Shown in pieces: positions 1 through 9,804 of a stretch of DNA of 42,301 nt (its first letter is position 1; each line of letters starts with the position of its first letter). The DNA is taken from assembly GCA_017543645.1 (NCBI GenBank), contig JAFYFR010000022.1, positions 1-42,301 on the forward strand, read 5' to 3'. The notes beneath the pieces are model-generated. The model saw nothing but the letters and a program-made list of their open reading frames with translations, did not search any database and was not told the origin of the DNA. The position numbers and the translations under genes were made by a program. The DNA is from Bacteroidales bacterium (GTDB lineage Bacteria; Bacteroidota; Bacteroidia; Bacteroidales; UBA3824).

Positions 1-105
1 GCTCGGGTTCAGGCTCAGGCTCGGGTTCGGGCTCAGGTTCGGGCTCGGGTTCGGGCTCAGGTTCGGGCTCAGGTTCGGGCTCGGGTTCGGGCTCGGGCTC
101 AGGCT
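1..105 (-). repeat. Hexanucleotide tandem repeat encoding a Pro-Glu dipeptide run
   Basis: About 17 imperfect copies of a 6-base unit, varying between gctcgg, gttcgg and gctcag, run into the left edge. Read on the minus strand in the frame of the giant protein they encode alternating Pro and Glu. Such PE runs usually act as extended linkers or envelope-spanning spacers. Because the unit is six bases, copy-number change would keep the frame and alter only linker length. The true length is unknown because the array is cut by the window edge. Confidence 0.9.
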
Positions 106-3100
106 GCAACTGGTCAATGTTCTCTATTGATGTGGTTTGGGTGGTGAACACAGAATTACTAAAAGTGGCTGTGTATGTGGTTGTGCCACGTGATTCGGTG
201 GTGGCGGGGGTTGTTACCTCGCTTGTGGTTTCTACACTTTCGTCAATTCCGATGCCACAGCGTTGACAAGTGGCATACGCATGACAGGCATCATAGAGAG
301 GATCCCATGTGTATTCAGGTTCGCCGTATGAGTGTCCGTATGCAGCAACAGTCTTGGTTTTGCGGCTGACTTCCTGACCACATACAGAACAATAAACAAC
401 CTCATCGTATGAGCCGTCGGTTTCGCATGTGGGATAGATGTTGTTTTCTATAACCGGCTCCAACGGAGTATGCCCAAGGGCGGGAATAATTACTTCTTTG
501 CTTTGGGTTTCAAAATTACCACCGTATTGGGCGAATTGGGCTTCGTATGTTTTCCTTCCGTCTTCTTCACAATTAGGCTCTTTGTAACCGACCCAAGTAA
601 TTATAGTTTCTATTGTTTCGGTAATATCGGGTATGGCTTCGCTTGCACCTTTCATGGTGGCTGTGCATACGGAAAGGTCGTCGCTCCAAACAAATTCAGG
701 GTCTAAGTATTTTATGATTTTGAAGGTTATCACAGCACTTGACCCCTGAAAATATTGAATATCATCCTTAGGCCTTACAAAAACCGTCACTTCCCCGGGT
801 TCAATGTTGCCGTAATATTCAAAAGTGCATTTTTTAGTAATGTCAATGCCGCAGTCTTTTACAACTGGAACGGGACGGATTTCTTTACCTGTCCATATTT
901 GGTCGGCGATTGGTTCTATGGTAATATCGGGGTGAGTAAGGTTCTTTTTCCATTGTGCATACAAGGTTATTACGCCGTTACATTCGCCAGTAAGATTTTT
1001 CACCTCGGCTTTATCGGCGTATTCTGTGCCAGTGCCGTCTTGTTTTGTATTCCACCCTCTAAATGTACATTCATCGCGGGTAAAGACATTTTCGGGAAGT
1101 TCATACGATTCTTCGTACACAAAAGTTTGGTTGTCCATCGATCCTGTGCCGCCGTTGGCATCATACTTTACCGTATACGAAGATACATCCCATTGTGCAT
1201 ATAGCAGCAGCACCTTGCCGCCTTCAAATGTAACATCGGCTTTGTCGGCGTAGGCTGTTCCGCTGCCGTCGGATTTGGTGTTCCAGCCGGAGAACGCATA
1301 GCCGTCGCGGAAAAACTTGTTCGGACTGAGACTCTGCGATGCGGTAATTATCTGCGCATCCATAAAGCCGATGCCGCCGTTTGATACAAAAACTATCGGT
1401 TCGGTATTTTCGTGCAAAACACTTTTAGTTACTGTTTTCCACTCTTCTAACTCAATTTGTATTTGCATCAAATTGTTACCAACGAAGGTTAAACCAGACA
1501 AATAATCTGGTGCATCAACACAATCTATTCCATTCTCAGCATAAAGTGCTCCCGCGATTTTAGCGGCAACAGAGCCTGCTGTAACCACGATGTTTTTATC
1601 ACTGCTGATGCCGCCATGAAATGCGGTTATTGTGCCGCCGTTAATATCAATGCCGCCATTAGCAGAAATGCTGCCGACAGGCACGTTTACTATGCTGCTA
1701 TTGAAAGTAAGTTTTTTGCCGCTGATACCGCCTAATGGGTCATACGACAGACCATGTTGAATGCTATCGCCTGCCACAAAAACGTTGGCATCGTTGATGG
1801 TTATGTCGCCGCCGTAGATATAGCCGTATGCAGGTATAATAATTGTGGCATCGTTGATAACGATATTGCCGCCACCGTTGATCGGGCTGTTGAGAATACC
1901 GTTACCTTTAATGTCAAGCGTTTTGCCTTCGGGGACAAATATGCCGGGAAAATTCCTCCACCAACTAAGTGTTATAAGATCAGCATTTCCATTTATTTCG
2001 TTGTTATCTTCAACTATTATGGTGGCGTTGCCTTCGCAAGTAAGCCCCGCCCAATTATGAAGTCCTTCACGTTCGCCTATGATGGTGGCGTTGCGAAGGG
2101 TTACGGTGATGCCGTCGGGAATGTTTATCTTGATGTCGTGGGCAAGTTCGTTGATTAGGATATCGCCGTCTTGTGCGGTAAAGGGTGCGTAGGGCGGCAG
2201 TTTAGAGAGGTCTACAATACGTCCGCTACCTACTGTAAAATCTAACGTTAGCGATAGCGAAGATTGTTTTTTGTCGGTGACGGTGAGTTTATAATTGCCG
2301 CGCTCTTTTACCGAGGTAACAGTTTTACCGTCTTTGGTAACAACAGCCGTGTAATATTCGGCGGGCAATTCTGTGCCGTCAACAAGCAGCACCTTATAAG
2401 ACAACGGGATTTCAGCCCCTGTGTAAAGGTAATACGTCTGCCCCTCTATTTTGGCATATCCAATAGATTTGGTGGGTGTCCATTGAGCGTAGAGTTTTAA
2501 AACGTTTTCTGACTCGAACGACACTTCGTCTTGATCGGCAAACGAGATGCCGCCATAACCAGATGGTATGGTGTGCCATCCAGCAAAGTCATATCCCTTG
2601 CGGACAAACTTATTTGGGTTCAATTTCTGCGAGGAGGTTATTATCTGCGCTTCCATTGCACCGAGCCCGCCGTTGGGAAGAAACGCTATGGTTTCGATAT
2701 TCTTTTTGGTGATACTTAAATACGGCCATCCGTGATTATTAGAGACATAAGGCTGTATTGTTACGTTTTCAGGAAGTGGCCAATCCCATGAATAATATTC
2801 CCATTGAACATCAAAAGTTCCTGATATAGACGATATTCCGTCGGTTACTACCAACGGATTGTATTCTGTATGGATACCACCGTTTGTGGCAACAATAGTT
2901 CCACCGCTGAAGGTCATTCCGTAGCGATTATCAAAATTCTTGGCAATAACAGTACCTCCGCTAATGGTTCCGACACCTATTTGGCCATCAACATATACAA
3001 ATCCGTTTTTGATTTCACCAACGCCAAGGTTTCCGTTAATAACGTTAATTTCGGCATCGCTAATAGACACACAGTTACTAATATCACCGTTAATAGTTGT

Positions 3101-6100
3101 AATTACACCGCTATTGATAGTGAGTTCGCTGCCCTTTATGCCGCCGTTTAGAACAGAAACCGAATCGGCAGAGATTTCAAATGTCTGGTCGGCTATAAAA
3201 TCGCCATCACTGATGGTAACAACGCCACCGCTGACTTTTATGCGGCGGTTGCTGCGGATGTCGCCAAAAGGTATGTTAATTTTACTGCCGGTGATGGTGA
3301 TGTTGCCACATGTACCAGTATGATAGTCAGAAACATAAGAAAGTTTGGCGAAACCACCATCATTTCCTCCAATGGCACAAGCAACAAACACATTATGATC
3401 CACAAAAGAAGCTTTATCTACCATAACAGTTGTTGCAGTAACATCAGAATTATTGATATATATATGTCCACAGTCGGCGTGGTAGGCACTGCCTATGCCG
3501 GCAGCATCTTTTCCGCCGGTGGCGTTAACGGTGCAGTCGTTGATAACGATATTGCCGCCGTTGTGCCACATTGCCGCACCGATGCCGGAAGCGTTGCCGT
3601 TGCTCGATACATCAAGTTTGCCGCTGCCGCCGCCGTTTATTACTAACGCTTTGCCTTCGGGCACATAGATACCGGGACGGCTGTTGAAAAAGCCACGAAC
3701 CTTGTTGTTGCCTTCGATGTTGACATTTGCGTTGCCTTGACAAGTAATGCCCGCCCAATCGTAGATTGAATTGTCCACACCGTTGATGGTAACGTTGCGC
3801 AGAGTTACCGTAGCACCGTCGGCAATGGAAAATTTGAGGTTTTTGGCAAGTTCGCCGGTAAGTATGTCGCCGGATTTGGCGGTATAGTCGGCAGTAAGTT
3901 TCGAGAGGTCGATGACGTTGGTCATCTCAACGGTTTGATTATCTTGGCAATTACATATATCTTCGGACGGAGTGTAGGTGTAATTGTTGTCTTCAATAAG
4001 TTGACCGCCATTTATTGTTCTTCCATCACTATCTCTTACACGGTTTGGAACAATTATAGTTCCACTATTGATAGTAAAGCGACGACATGAGATTATGCCA
4101 TCAACTGTGTTAACCGTAGGACCGTCGATAAGTAAATCGCCGCAAATGATATTGTAACCGTTCACCCTTTTCATTAAATCAATAGAACCATTACCCTTGA
4201 TTGTTAATGTTTTATTGTTTAATACATTAATACCCTCAGCACTTTGGACATCCCTTACGCTGCCCTCGGCACTTCTCCGAACACTACCTTTGAAACCAAT
4301 TACGCTGTTGCTGCCTTCGAGTATAATAAGAGCATCGCCTAAGCAGGTTATACCATCCCAATTGTATTTGTCATCATCAATGCCAAGGATGTTTGCGCTG
4401 CACAACTTTACTGTCGCGCTGTCGGCAACGGATATTTTGTAGGGCTGGGTCATACCGTCGAGAGTACCTACGAGTATGTCGCCGTTTTGCGCGGTATAGT
4501 CCGATGCCAATTTAGAAAGGTCTACCACATGTCCGTCGCCTACCGTGAATTTGTAGTTGCGCCACACATCGGCGTTGTCCTTATCGGTTACGGTAAGGAT
4601 ATAGTCGCCACGTTCTTTTACGGACGATACGGTTTTGCCGTCTTTGGTTATTGCCCAAGTGTATTTATCGGCGGGCAATTCAGAAAAGTCAACGAGTAGC
4701 AACTTGAACGAAATCGGAATGTCTGCTCCCGTAAAAAAGTAATATGGTTGAAAACCTTCGATAATGGCGTTTTTTACCGATTGTGTTATTGCCCACTGAG
4801 CAAATAGGTAATATGCTTTGTCGGCTTCAAAAGTGATGTCTTGTCCGTCGGTGTAACTATCGCCACTGCCATCGGCGGCGGTATTCCACCCGAGAAAAGT
4901 GTAACCCTCACGGGTAAACTCATTAGAGTTGAGTTTCTGCGATGAGGTAATAACCTGAGGCTTCATTACGCCATCGCCTTTATTGGAGTTGAAAAAGAAT
5001 GCTTCTGTACTGGATTTGGTAAGAGAAAGGTAACCAGATGATATTAAATTTTGAACTAAATTATCGGCAATATTTGCATTTTCGCCCAAATACGGAGGTT
5101 GGTTGTTGTGCAAACCTGTTACAAAACACTTGATACCATCAGTGATAGTAATTGTACCGTTTTCATTATAAATCCAAATCTTTCCGTCATTTTGTACACA
5201 ACCGCCATTAATCATAACATTGTCGTCTGCTACAATACCGTAACCACAGTGTATTTTACCGCCATTGATTGTAACCGCTGGGCTGGAATGATAATCTGAG
5301 GCTCCAAGATAACCGACATTAATCATTCCATCATTTATAACTATGCCGTTAACCTTGCTACGCATATATTCAGTAGTAATTATACCGTTGTCGATAACTA
5401 TATCATCCCCACTTAAAATGAATGTCGAAGTGATATCTCCACCAATAATAGAAATTTTTGCTTTCTCATCTTCAAAATCAAAGGAAGACTTTTCCCATTC
5501 ATACCCAATAAATCTTGATTTAACTATGCCACCACTGATAACAATTTGTTCTAATTGATATTTCAGTGGACCAATACGCCTAGTAACTGATCCAATTACT
5601 TCTGCGGTTATATATCCCCCACTAATGATAAGATTACGACATGTGGGCCTAATATCAATATCAAACAGACGTGATGTTCCTACTTTATCGGCTACAACAT
5701 TACCGCCAGTGATTGTTAGATTGTGATCGAAAGGTAAAATGTCTTTACATTCAACAAAACCTCCATTGATAGTAATATCGCCGCAAACGATAATATTGCC
5801 GCAAACGATATGACCGCCATCTATAACGATATTGGCAGAGCGGTCTATCCACGAAATAGTTGTTCTGCCGATTAAATTAGTTTCAATAGTTCCATCGCCT
5901 TTAATGGTGAGTGTCTTGTTGTCAGCAGCATAAATACTCTCACCGTTAAATTCTGTTACCTTGTTACTTCCTTCCAGCACAATAGTGGCATCGCCTTCGC
6001 AGATAATGCCCGGCCAATCGAATGTATATCCGCGTGCTTCGGTAACGCCCAAGATGGCGGCATCGCGGAGGGTAACGGTGGCACCGTCGGCTATGGATAT

Positions 6101-7475
6101 TTTGATGGGGCGAGCCATGCCGTCGAGAGTGCCTGTAAGTATATCGCCGTTTTGTGCCACATAACTTGACGTAAGCACCGAAAGGTCTACAATTTTTGGG
6201 TCGCCAACCGTAAAATTGAACGATTGCAATACGTCAGGGTTGTCCTTGTCGGTAACGGTGAGAATATAGCTACCACGGTCTTTAACGGCCTCCACGGTTT
6301 TGCCGTCTTTGGTAATTGATGCGGTATAATGGTCGGGCGAAAGTTCGCTGCCATCGGCAAAAACCAATTTAAAGGTAACCGGGATAACATCGCCGGTAAA
6401 CACGTAATGAGATTGCAAACCGCTGACAGCGGCATCTTTTAATGTGCTGCCTATTTCCCATTGGGGATATAGAGTTAAAATTGTGTTGGGTTCAAAAGGT
6501 ATAATGTCATCGTATTGCTGACCGCTGCCGTCGGGTTTGGTGTTCCAGCCTGCAAGTCGGTAACCTTTACGTGTAAACACGTCAGGGTCGGGAGTGTAAG
6601 AGTCTGTTACGGATATCACTTTTATAACATCCTCAATATTTTCAGATAATCGGAAACTTATAATTTGTGCATTTTTTTGCATATAAACTGGTATCGAAAT
6701 ATCGTAACTACTCCATTGAATATTATCTCCGATTTCGAAATCTGGAAGATCTTTTTTTTCGCCTGACCAAGAGAACTGATCAATTTGAGCTTCTATAATC
6801 TTAATACCGTCACCTATTATAATTTTGCCGCGAGAGCCATAGTTTCCCATACCAAATCCACGCCATCCACCGTGATAAATAGCACCTCCATTGAATATAA
6901 TATCGCCACAAGAACTATGGTCTCCGCCACCGATTGCTTCGGCGCTATCTCCTCCGTCATCGGCTATTATAATTCCATCTTCAATAACAATATTGCCGCA
7001 ATCCATCCATCTGCCTGCGCCGATACCTGCGCCGCCGCCGTTGCTTATGGCATACAGGATACCATCGCCTTTAATTGTAAGTGTTTTGTCAACAGGAATA
7101 AAGATACCGGGGTAGTCCTCGAAAAATCCACGGACTTTGTTGTAGCCTTCGAGTATGATTGTGGCATCGCCCTCGCAGGTAATGCCCGCCCATTTGTCGT
7201 TGGCATCGTTTGCGCCGGTAATAAAGGCATTGCGCAATGTTACGGTGGCTCCGGGGGCTATGGAAATTTTGTATTGCTGTCCAAGGCTATCGAGCTTACC
7301 GGTGAGTATGTCGCCGTCTTGCGCCACAAAATGGGTTTTAAGGTCAGGAAGGAAAACCTCCCTCTGTGCCGAGGCTGTGCCAGCGGCTAAAAAAATCGCA
7401 AGGGAAAATAAAAAAGTAAAGTATATATTACTCACCCCCCCCCCACGATAGAATTTTGTAAGGTTTAGTATTCAT
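1..7475 (-). CDS. Giant secreted InlB-repeat surface protein, phase-variable start, 3' end outside window
   Basis: Probable cell-surface adhesin, open to the left edge (about 2,480 codons). The ATG at 7475-7473 reads 14 codons through a G10 run and hits TAA at 7430-7428. The long frame is +1 to it, beginning at AGT (7432), and encodes a hydrophobic core ending in ASA|Q, a signal peptidase I site. G9 would join ATG and frame, giving a signal peptide with two lysines. The mature part has five similar blocks, each opening near an (A)Q(D/N)GDIL motif (about 7320, 6160, 4490, 3880, 2180). The blocks are rich in GDG, GGxI and GAGIG turns, like Cthe_2159-type beta-helices, and are interspersed with InlB B-type repeats (GYxFxGWNTxxDGSGxxY...LYAQW) near 6470-6600, 4790-4990, 2470-2700 and 930-1390. 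Near the C-terminal side lie two CxxC pairs (about 255-390) and a Pro-Glu repeat (1-105). A T9SS sorting domain beyond the edge is expected but not seen. A GTG at 7435-7433 is an in-frame alternative start without basic residues. Confidence 0.8.
7435..7444 (-). repeat. Homopolymeric G10 tract in the signal-peptide region (candidate phase-variation switch)
   Basis: Ten consecutive C on the given strand are ten G on the coding strand, 31 nt after the ATG of the giant repeat protein gene. The tract separates an N-terminal stretch with two lysines from the hydrophobic core of the signal peptide. With ten G the ATG frame stops four codons after the run begins to be left behind. Nine or twelve G would make it continuous with the long reading frame. 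Runs of G/C of this length change length readily by slipped-strand mispairing. A sequencing or consensus length error in the run is the main alternative. Confidence 0.8.
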
Positions 7476-7498
7476 GGTTTAAAAGTTTTTGAAAGTTT

Positions 7499-7564
7499 TT
7501 ATTTATGTTGTTGAATATAATTTTATTTGCAAGATAGCAATAATATTATTATTTATGTTGTTGA
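7499..7564. repeat. Pair of 16-bp direct repeats 50 bp apart upstream of the giant gene
   Basis: The sequence ttatttatgttgttga occurs at 7499-7514 and again at 7549-7564, a period of 50 bp. Both copies lie in the AT-rich leader between the giant gene's ATG (7475) and the end of the toxin remnant (7568). The repeat may reflect a local duplication of regulatory DNA or the scar of a deletion or insertion. No inverted copy is present nearby, so a promoter-inversion switch is not supported. Confidence 0.7.
7528..7544 (-). promoter_or_regulatory. 17-bp element shared with the toxin-antitoxin promoter region (copy 1)
   Basis: The 17 bases tgcaagatagcaataat occur here and at 7959-7975, embedded in about 24 bp of near-identity. 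On the minus strand the element reads ATTATTGCTATCTTGCA and holds TATCTTG, a partial match to the Bacteroidota -7 box (TAnnTTTG), about 55 nt before the giant gene's ATG. It could be a promoter core or an operator. The TTGC/GCAA half-sites flanking a 6-bp spacer would suit a dimeric regulator. Confidence 0.45.
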
Positions 7565-7567
7565 TAA

Positions 7568-7730
7568 TTAACATTCTATCAAATCAAGTCCTTGACTACG
7601 ATAGAAAGTAAATTTTTTATCGCTGGAAATCAGTTTGATATGCTCGGTAATGGCGTGGGATATAATAGAGACCGTCAAAGTTAGTCAACATATCAAATAC
7701 AATACAAGTATCTAGCATCAAACGGCTCAT
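7568..7730 (-). pseudogene. Gutted PIN-domain (VapC-like) toxin remnant
   Basis: The ATG at 7730-7728 starts a 37-residue reading frame opening MSRLMLDTCIVFDMLTN, the typical first strand of a PIN-domain RNase with its catalytic Asp (LDTxI). It then diverges and stops at 7619-7617. In another frame the same DNA encodes SHAITEHIKLISSDKKF followed by FYRSQGLDLIEC and TAA at 7570-7568, a typical C-terminal end of Bacteroidota VapC-like toxins. The two ends are joined near 7670-7680 with roughly 80 residues missing, so the central acidic catalytic residues are gone. Its ATG shares one base with the antitoxin-like stop codon (TAATG), the usual coupling of a TA operon. The remnant should be catalytically dead. 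Confidence 0.75.
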
Positions 7731-7927
7731 TATACTCCTGAATATTTAAATTCATCTCTGTAATTAACCATTTGAGCCCGCAATTCAGGGTCAAAAACTT
7801 GAATAAAGCCTTTGTGTTCCCTTGCCCACATAGCCGTTTTTGAAATCTGCTTCTTAGACACAGCGTTCTCTTGCTGTGAGTCAACAATGTCAACAGTTTC
7901 AGTTATATCTTCCAATTCATCTTTCAT
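7730..7927 (-). CDS. Small antitoxin-like protein, partner of the decayed PIN toxin
   Basis: A 65-residue protein, acidic in its N-terminal third (MKDELEDITETVDIVDS) with a more basic stretch (SKKQISKTAMWAREHKG) and a C-terminal tail. I do not recognise a named DNA-binding fold. Size, charge pattern and position immediately before the PIN-toxin start, with a TAATG overlap, indicate the antitoxin of a type II pair. The start at 7927 is chosen over an ATG 12 codons upstream because an exact AAGGAGG lies 8 nt before it. The frame is intact although the toxin is destroyed, so it is either a relic or retained as an anti-toxin or regulator. Confidence 0.65.
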   Translation of the reverse strand: MKDELEDITETVDIVDSQQENAVSKKQISKTAMWAREHKGFIQVFDPELRAQMVNYRDEFKYSGV

Positions 7928-7935
7928 TTGGATAT

Positions 7936-7942
7936 CCTCCTT
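7936..7942 (-). promoter_or_regulatory. Strong Shine-Dalgarno of the antitoxin-like gene
   Basis: AAGGAGG on the minus strand, 8 nt before the ATG at 7927. Most genes in this window lack a recognisable Shine-Dalgarno, as is usual in Bacteroidota, so this perfect site is unusual and fixes the start. It fits an antitoxin that must be translated in excess of its toxin, or acquisition from another lineage. Confidence 0.8.
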
Positions 7943-7958
7943 AGTTTTAATTATTTTA

Positions 7959-7975
7959 TGCAAGATAGCAATAAT
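7959..7975 (-). promoter_or_regulatory. 17-bp shared element upstream of the antitoxin-like gene (copy 2)
   Basis: This is an exact second copy of the 17-bp element at 7528-7544, lying about 32 nt upstream of the antitoxin-like ATG at 7927. Both copies sit at a similar position ahead of a minus-strand gene, which suggests a shared promoter or binding site rather than coding constraint. The antitoxin itself may be the binding protein, since antitoxins commonly autoregulate, but that is inference. Confidence 0.45.
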
Positions 7976-8016
7976 AGAGATACAGCAGGACTACTGAATG
8001 TTAAGTTATAGTTAAA

Positions 8017-9768
8017 TCACATCCCCATACTCGCTTGCTTAACCACTTTGGCGAGCCTTCCATTGGAGTACACTGCCTCGTAAGTGGTTTGTCCGCTGCG
8101 GTCGTATTTTGCAAACTTACCTTCGAGCTTGCCGTTTTTGTTGTAATTTTTTTCGGACTGCGGACGACCGGTGGGATAATATTCTGTCCAAGTGCCGGAG
8201 GGACGGCCTGCCTTGTACTCCTCGCGGCGCAACATCCTGCCATCGCCCTGACGGTAATACCATACGCCGTCTTTCTTGTCGTCAACATACTGACCTTCAA
8301 TCACCGACGTGCCTATCTCGTTAAATTCTATAAACTTGCCGTGATGTACACCCTCTTTGAACGATTCTATCATAGTCTTTTTGCCAGTTTCGTCGTAATA
8401 TGTTATAACACCGTCTTTGAGGTTGTTTTTGTAATTGATGGTGTAACGCGGCACACCGTTGTCGAACCAGGCATTCCAGGTGCTGTCCATCATACCATTA
8501 TGAAACGAGCCATTCATCTCCTTTTTGCCGTTTTCGTAGAAACGCTCCCAGAAGCCTTCCTCCTTGTTGTTCACAAAGTTGCCACGATAAAACACCTTGC
8601 CGTTTTCGTAGTTGACAAGATAAGGACCGTTTTTCTCGCCGTTACGGTAAACGGCTGTTTTCCAAATAGATTCGTCTTCGTAATACCACTTCCAAAGGCC
8701 TGTCATCTTGTTGTCGGCATAGTCGCCTTCGTTGCCTTTTTTGCCGTTGATTTGATAATAGATCCAATGCCCGGTTTGAACATCGTTGACAAAGTCGCCC
8801 TCAAAGTGTTTTACTATAGTAAGTTTGTCGGCGGCGGTGGTGTCGGTGCGGTACCAAATGGCGTGACCGTTTTTCTTGCCTGCGGTATAGTTGATTTCTG
8901 ATTCCAGACGACCGTCGGGAAAATATCCAAGGTGCAGACCCTCTCTGAGCCCGTTTCGGTATAGCCCCGACGAAATCACGTCGCCTTGCTCGTTCCAGAA
9001 CGTCCAAATGCTGTCGCGAAGGTTGTTTTTCATACGTCCCTCGCTCTGCATATTGCCATTCTCATACCAGAACGAAACAATGCCGTCTTCGACATTCTCC
9101 ACGCTGCGCTTTTGCCCGCTCTCGTAATATGTGTAGGAAGTACCTGTGGGATTGCCTTTTGAGTATGTTTTTTGGATAGCAATTTTACCGTTAATAAAAT
9201 ATGTCTTCCAAAGCCCCTCCCTAAGTCCGTCTTTGTAATCACCCTGTTCTTTAATGGTTTGTTCGTCAGGAAAATATGTGATATATGTGCCGGTTCCGTT
9301 TTCAAACAGCGGCTTGCCTGCGTTGGTGTACGCGCTTACAGCCAGACAGCCTGACGGACTGCATTTTTCTACAAAAATAAGAGTGCCGTTGATGTTGTAG
9401 TAGTTCCAAATAGAATCTTTGTTGCTGTTGAGATAGCGTCCCGAAACCTTTAGCGAGCCGTCTCTGTTGTACTCGTGATACTCGCCCTGCGCCTTGTTCT
9501 GATAAACATAACCCTCGCTCTGAAGATTTCCATTGTCGTAATAATACGCCATACGTCCGCTCACCACACCTGAGTGGTAGTCTATCTCTTTGGTAATTAC
9601 GCCTTTGCGGTTGTAATATTTCCAACGTCCGTCTGATTGTCCGTTCTTGAGTTGACCTTCGCTCTCCTTGATTTCGGTCTTGTCAAAGTAAGTTACCACA
9701 TATTCGTCCTGCGCCGAGGCCGACACAAAAGTAGTGGCAAGCACCACGAGCAATGAAAAAGTTTTCAT
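8017..9768 (-). CDS. Exported MORN-repeat (YwqK-type) protein
   Basis: A 583-residue protein with a signal peptide (MKTFSLLVVLATTFVSASAQ). The rest is built from some twenty MORN-type repeats of about 22-24 residues, with the pattern (Y)xxGxxxGxWxxYxxNGxxxxxxxY (for example DGLREGLWKTYFINGK and NKEEGFWERFYENGKK). These PF07661-type repeats form beta-hairpin stacks. Databases often call such proteins 'YwqK family antitoxin', but nothing here supports a toxin-antitoxin role. An exported scaffold or binding protein is likelier. It lies 36 nt downstream of the HAMP/GAF sensor gene on the same strand and may be co-transcribed. A Cys pair (CSPSGC) near residues 136-141 interrupts the repeats. Confidence 0.85.
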   Translation of the reverse strand: MKTFSLLVVLATTFVSASAQDEYVVTYFDKTEIKESEGQLKNGQSDGRWKYYNRKGVITKEIDYHSGVVSGRMAYYYDNGNLQSEGYVYQNKAQGEYHEYNRDGSLKVSGRYLNSNKDSIWNYYNINGTLIFVEKCSPSGCLAVSAYTNAGKPLFENGTGTYITYFPDEQTIKEQGDYKDGLREGLWKTYFINGKIAIQKTYSKGNPTGTSYTYYESGQKRSVENVEDGIVSFWYENGNMQSEGRMKNNLRDSIWTFWNEQGDVISSGLYRNGLREGLHLGYFPDGRLESEINYTAGKKNGHAIWYRTDTTAADKLTIVKHFEGDFVNDVQTGHWIYYQINGKKGNEGDYADNKMTGLWKWYYEDESIWKTAVYRNGEKNGPYLVNYENGKVFYRGNFVNNKEEGFWERFYENGKKEMNGSFHNGMMDSTWNAWFDNGVPRYTINYKNNLKDGVITYYDETGKKTMIESFKEGVHHGKFIEFNEIGTSVIEGQYVDDKKDGVWYYRQGDGRMLRREEYKAGRPSGTWTEYYPTGRPQSEKNYNKNGKLEGKFAKYDRSGQTTYEAVYSNGRLAKVVKQASMGM

Positions 9769-9804
9769 TTGTACAATATATATAAGGTGTAAAGCTTGTT
9801 TAGA

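Noticed and set aside
1..105. CRISPR-like or intergenic satellite interpretation of the tandem repeat
   Set aside because: There are no spacers, the unit is 6 bp, and it is in frame with the giant protein as Pro-Glu.
755..7390. Many plus-strand reading frames of 60-200 codons across the left 7.4 kb
   Set aside because: They lie opposite a single minus-strand frame that stays open to the window edge, encodes a signal peptide and recognisable repeats, and keeps one phase from 7432 down to the Pro-Glu run. The plus-strand products have no coherent composition.
7476..7567. Invertible promoter upstream of the giant gene
   Set aside because: Only direct repeats were found; no long inverted repeats or invertase gene are present in the window.
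8035..8901. 288-codon plus-strand frame
   Set aside because: It is antisense to the MORN-repeat gene. Regular repeats on the minus strand keep the opposite strand open, and no family features are visible.
8017..9768. Toxin-antitoxin role for the MORN-repeat protein (the usual automatic label)
   Set aside because: It is a long exported repeat protein with no toxin gene paired to it; the label comes from a family name and not from the sequence.
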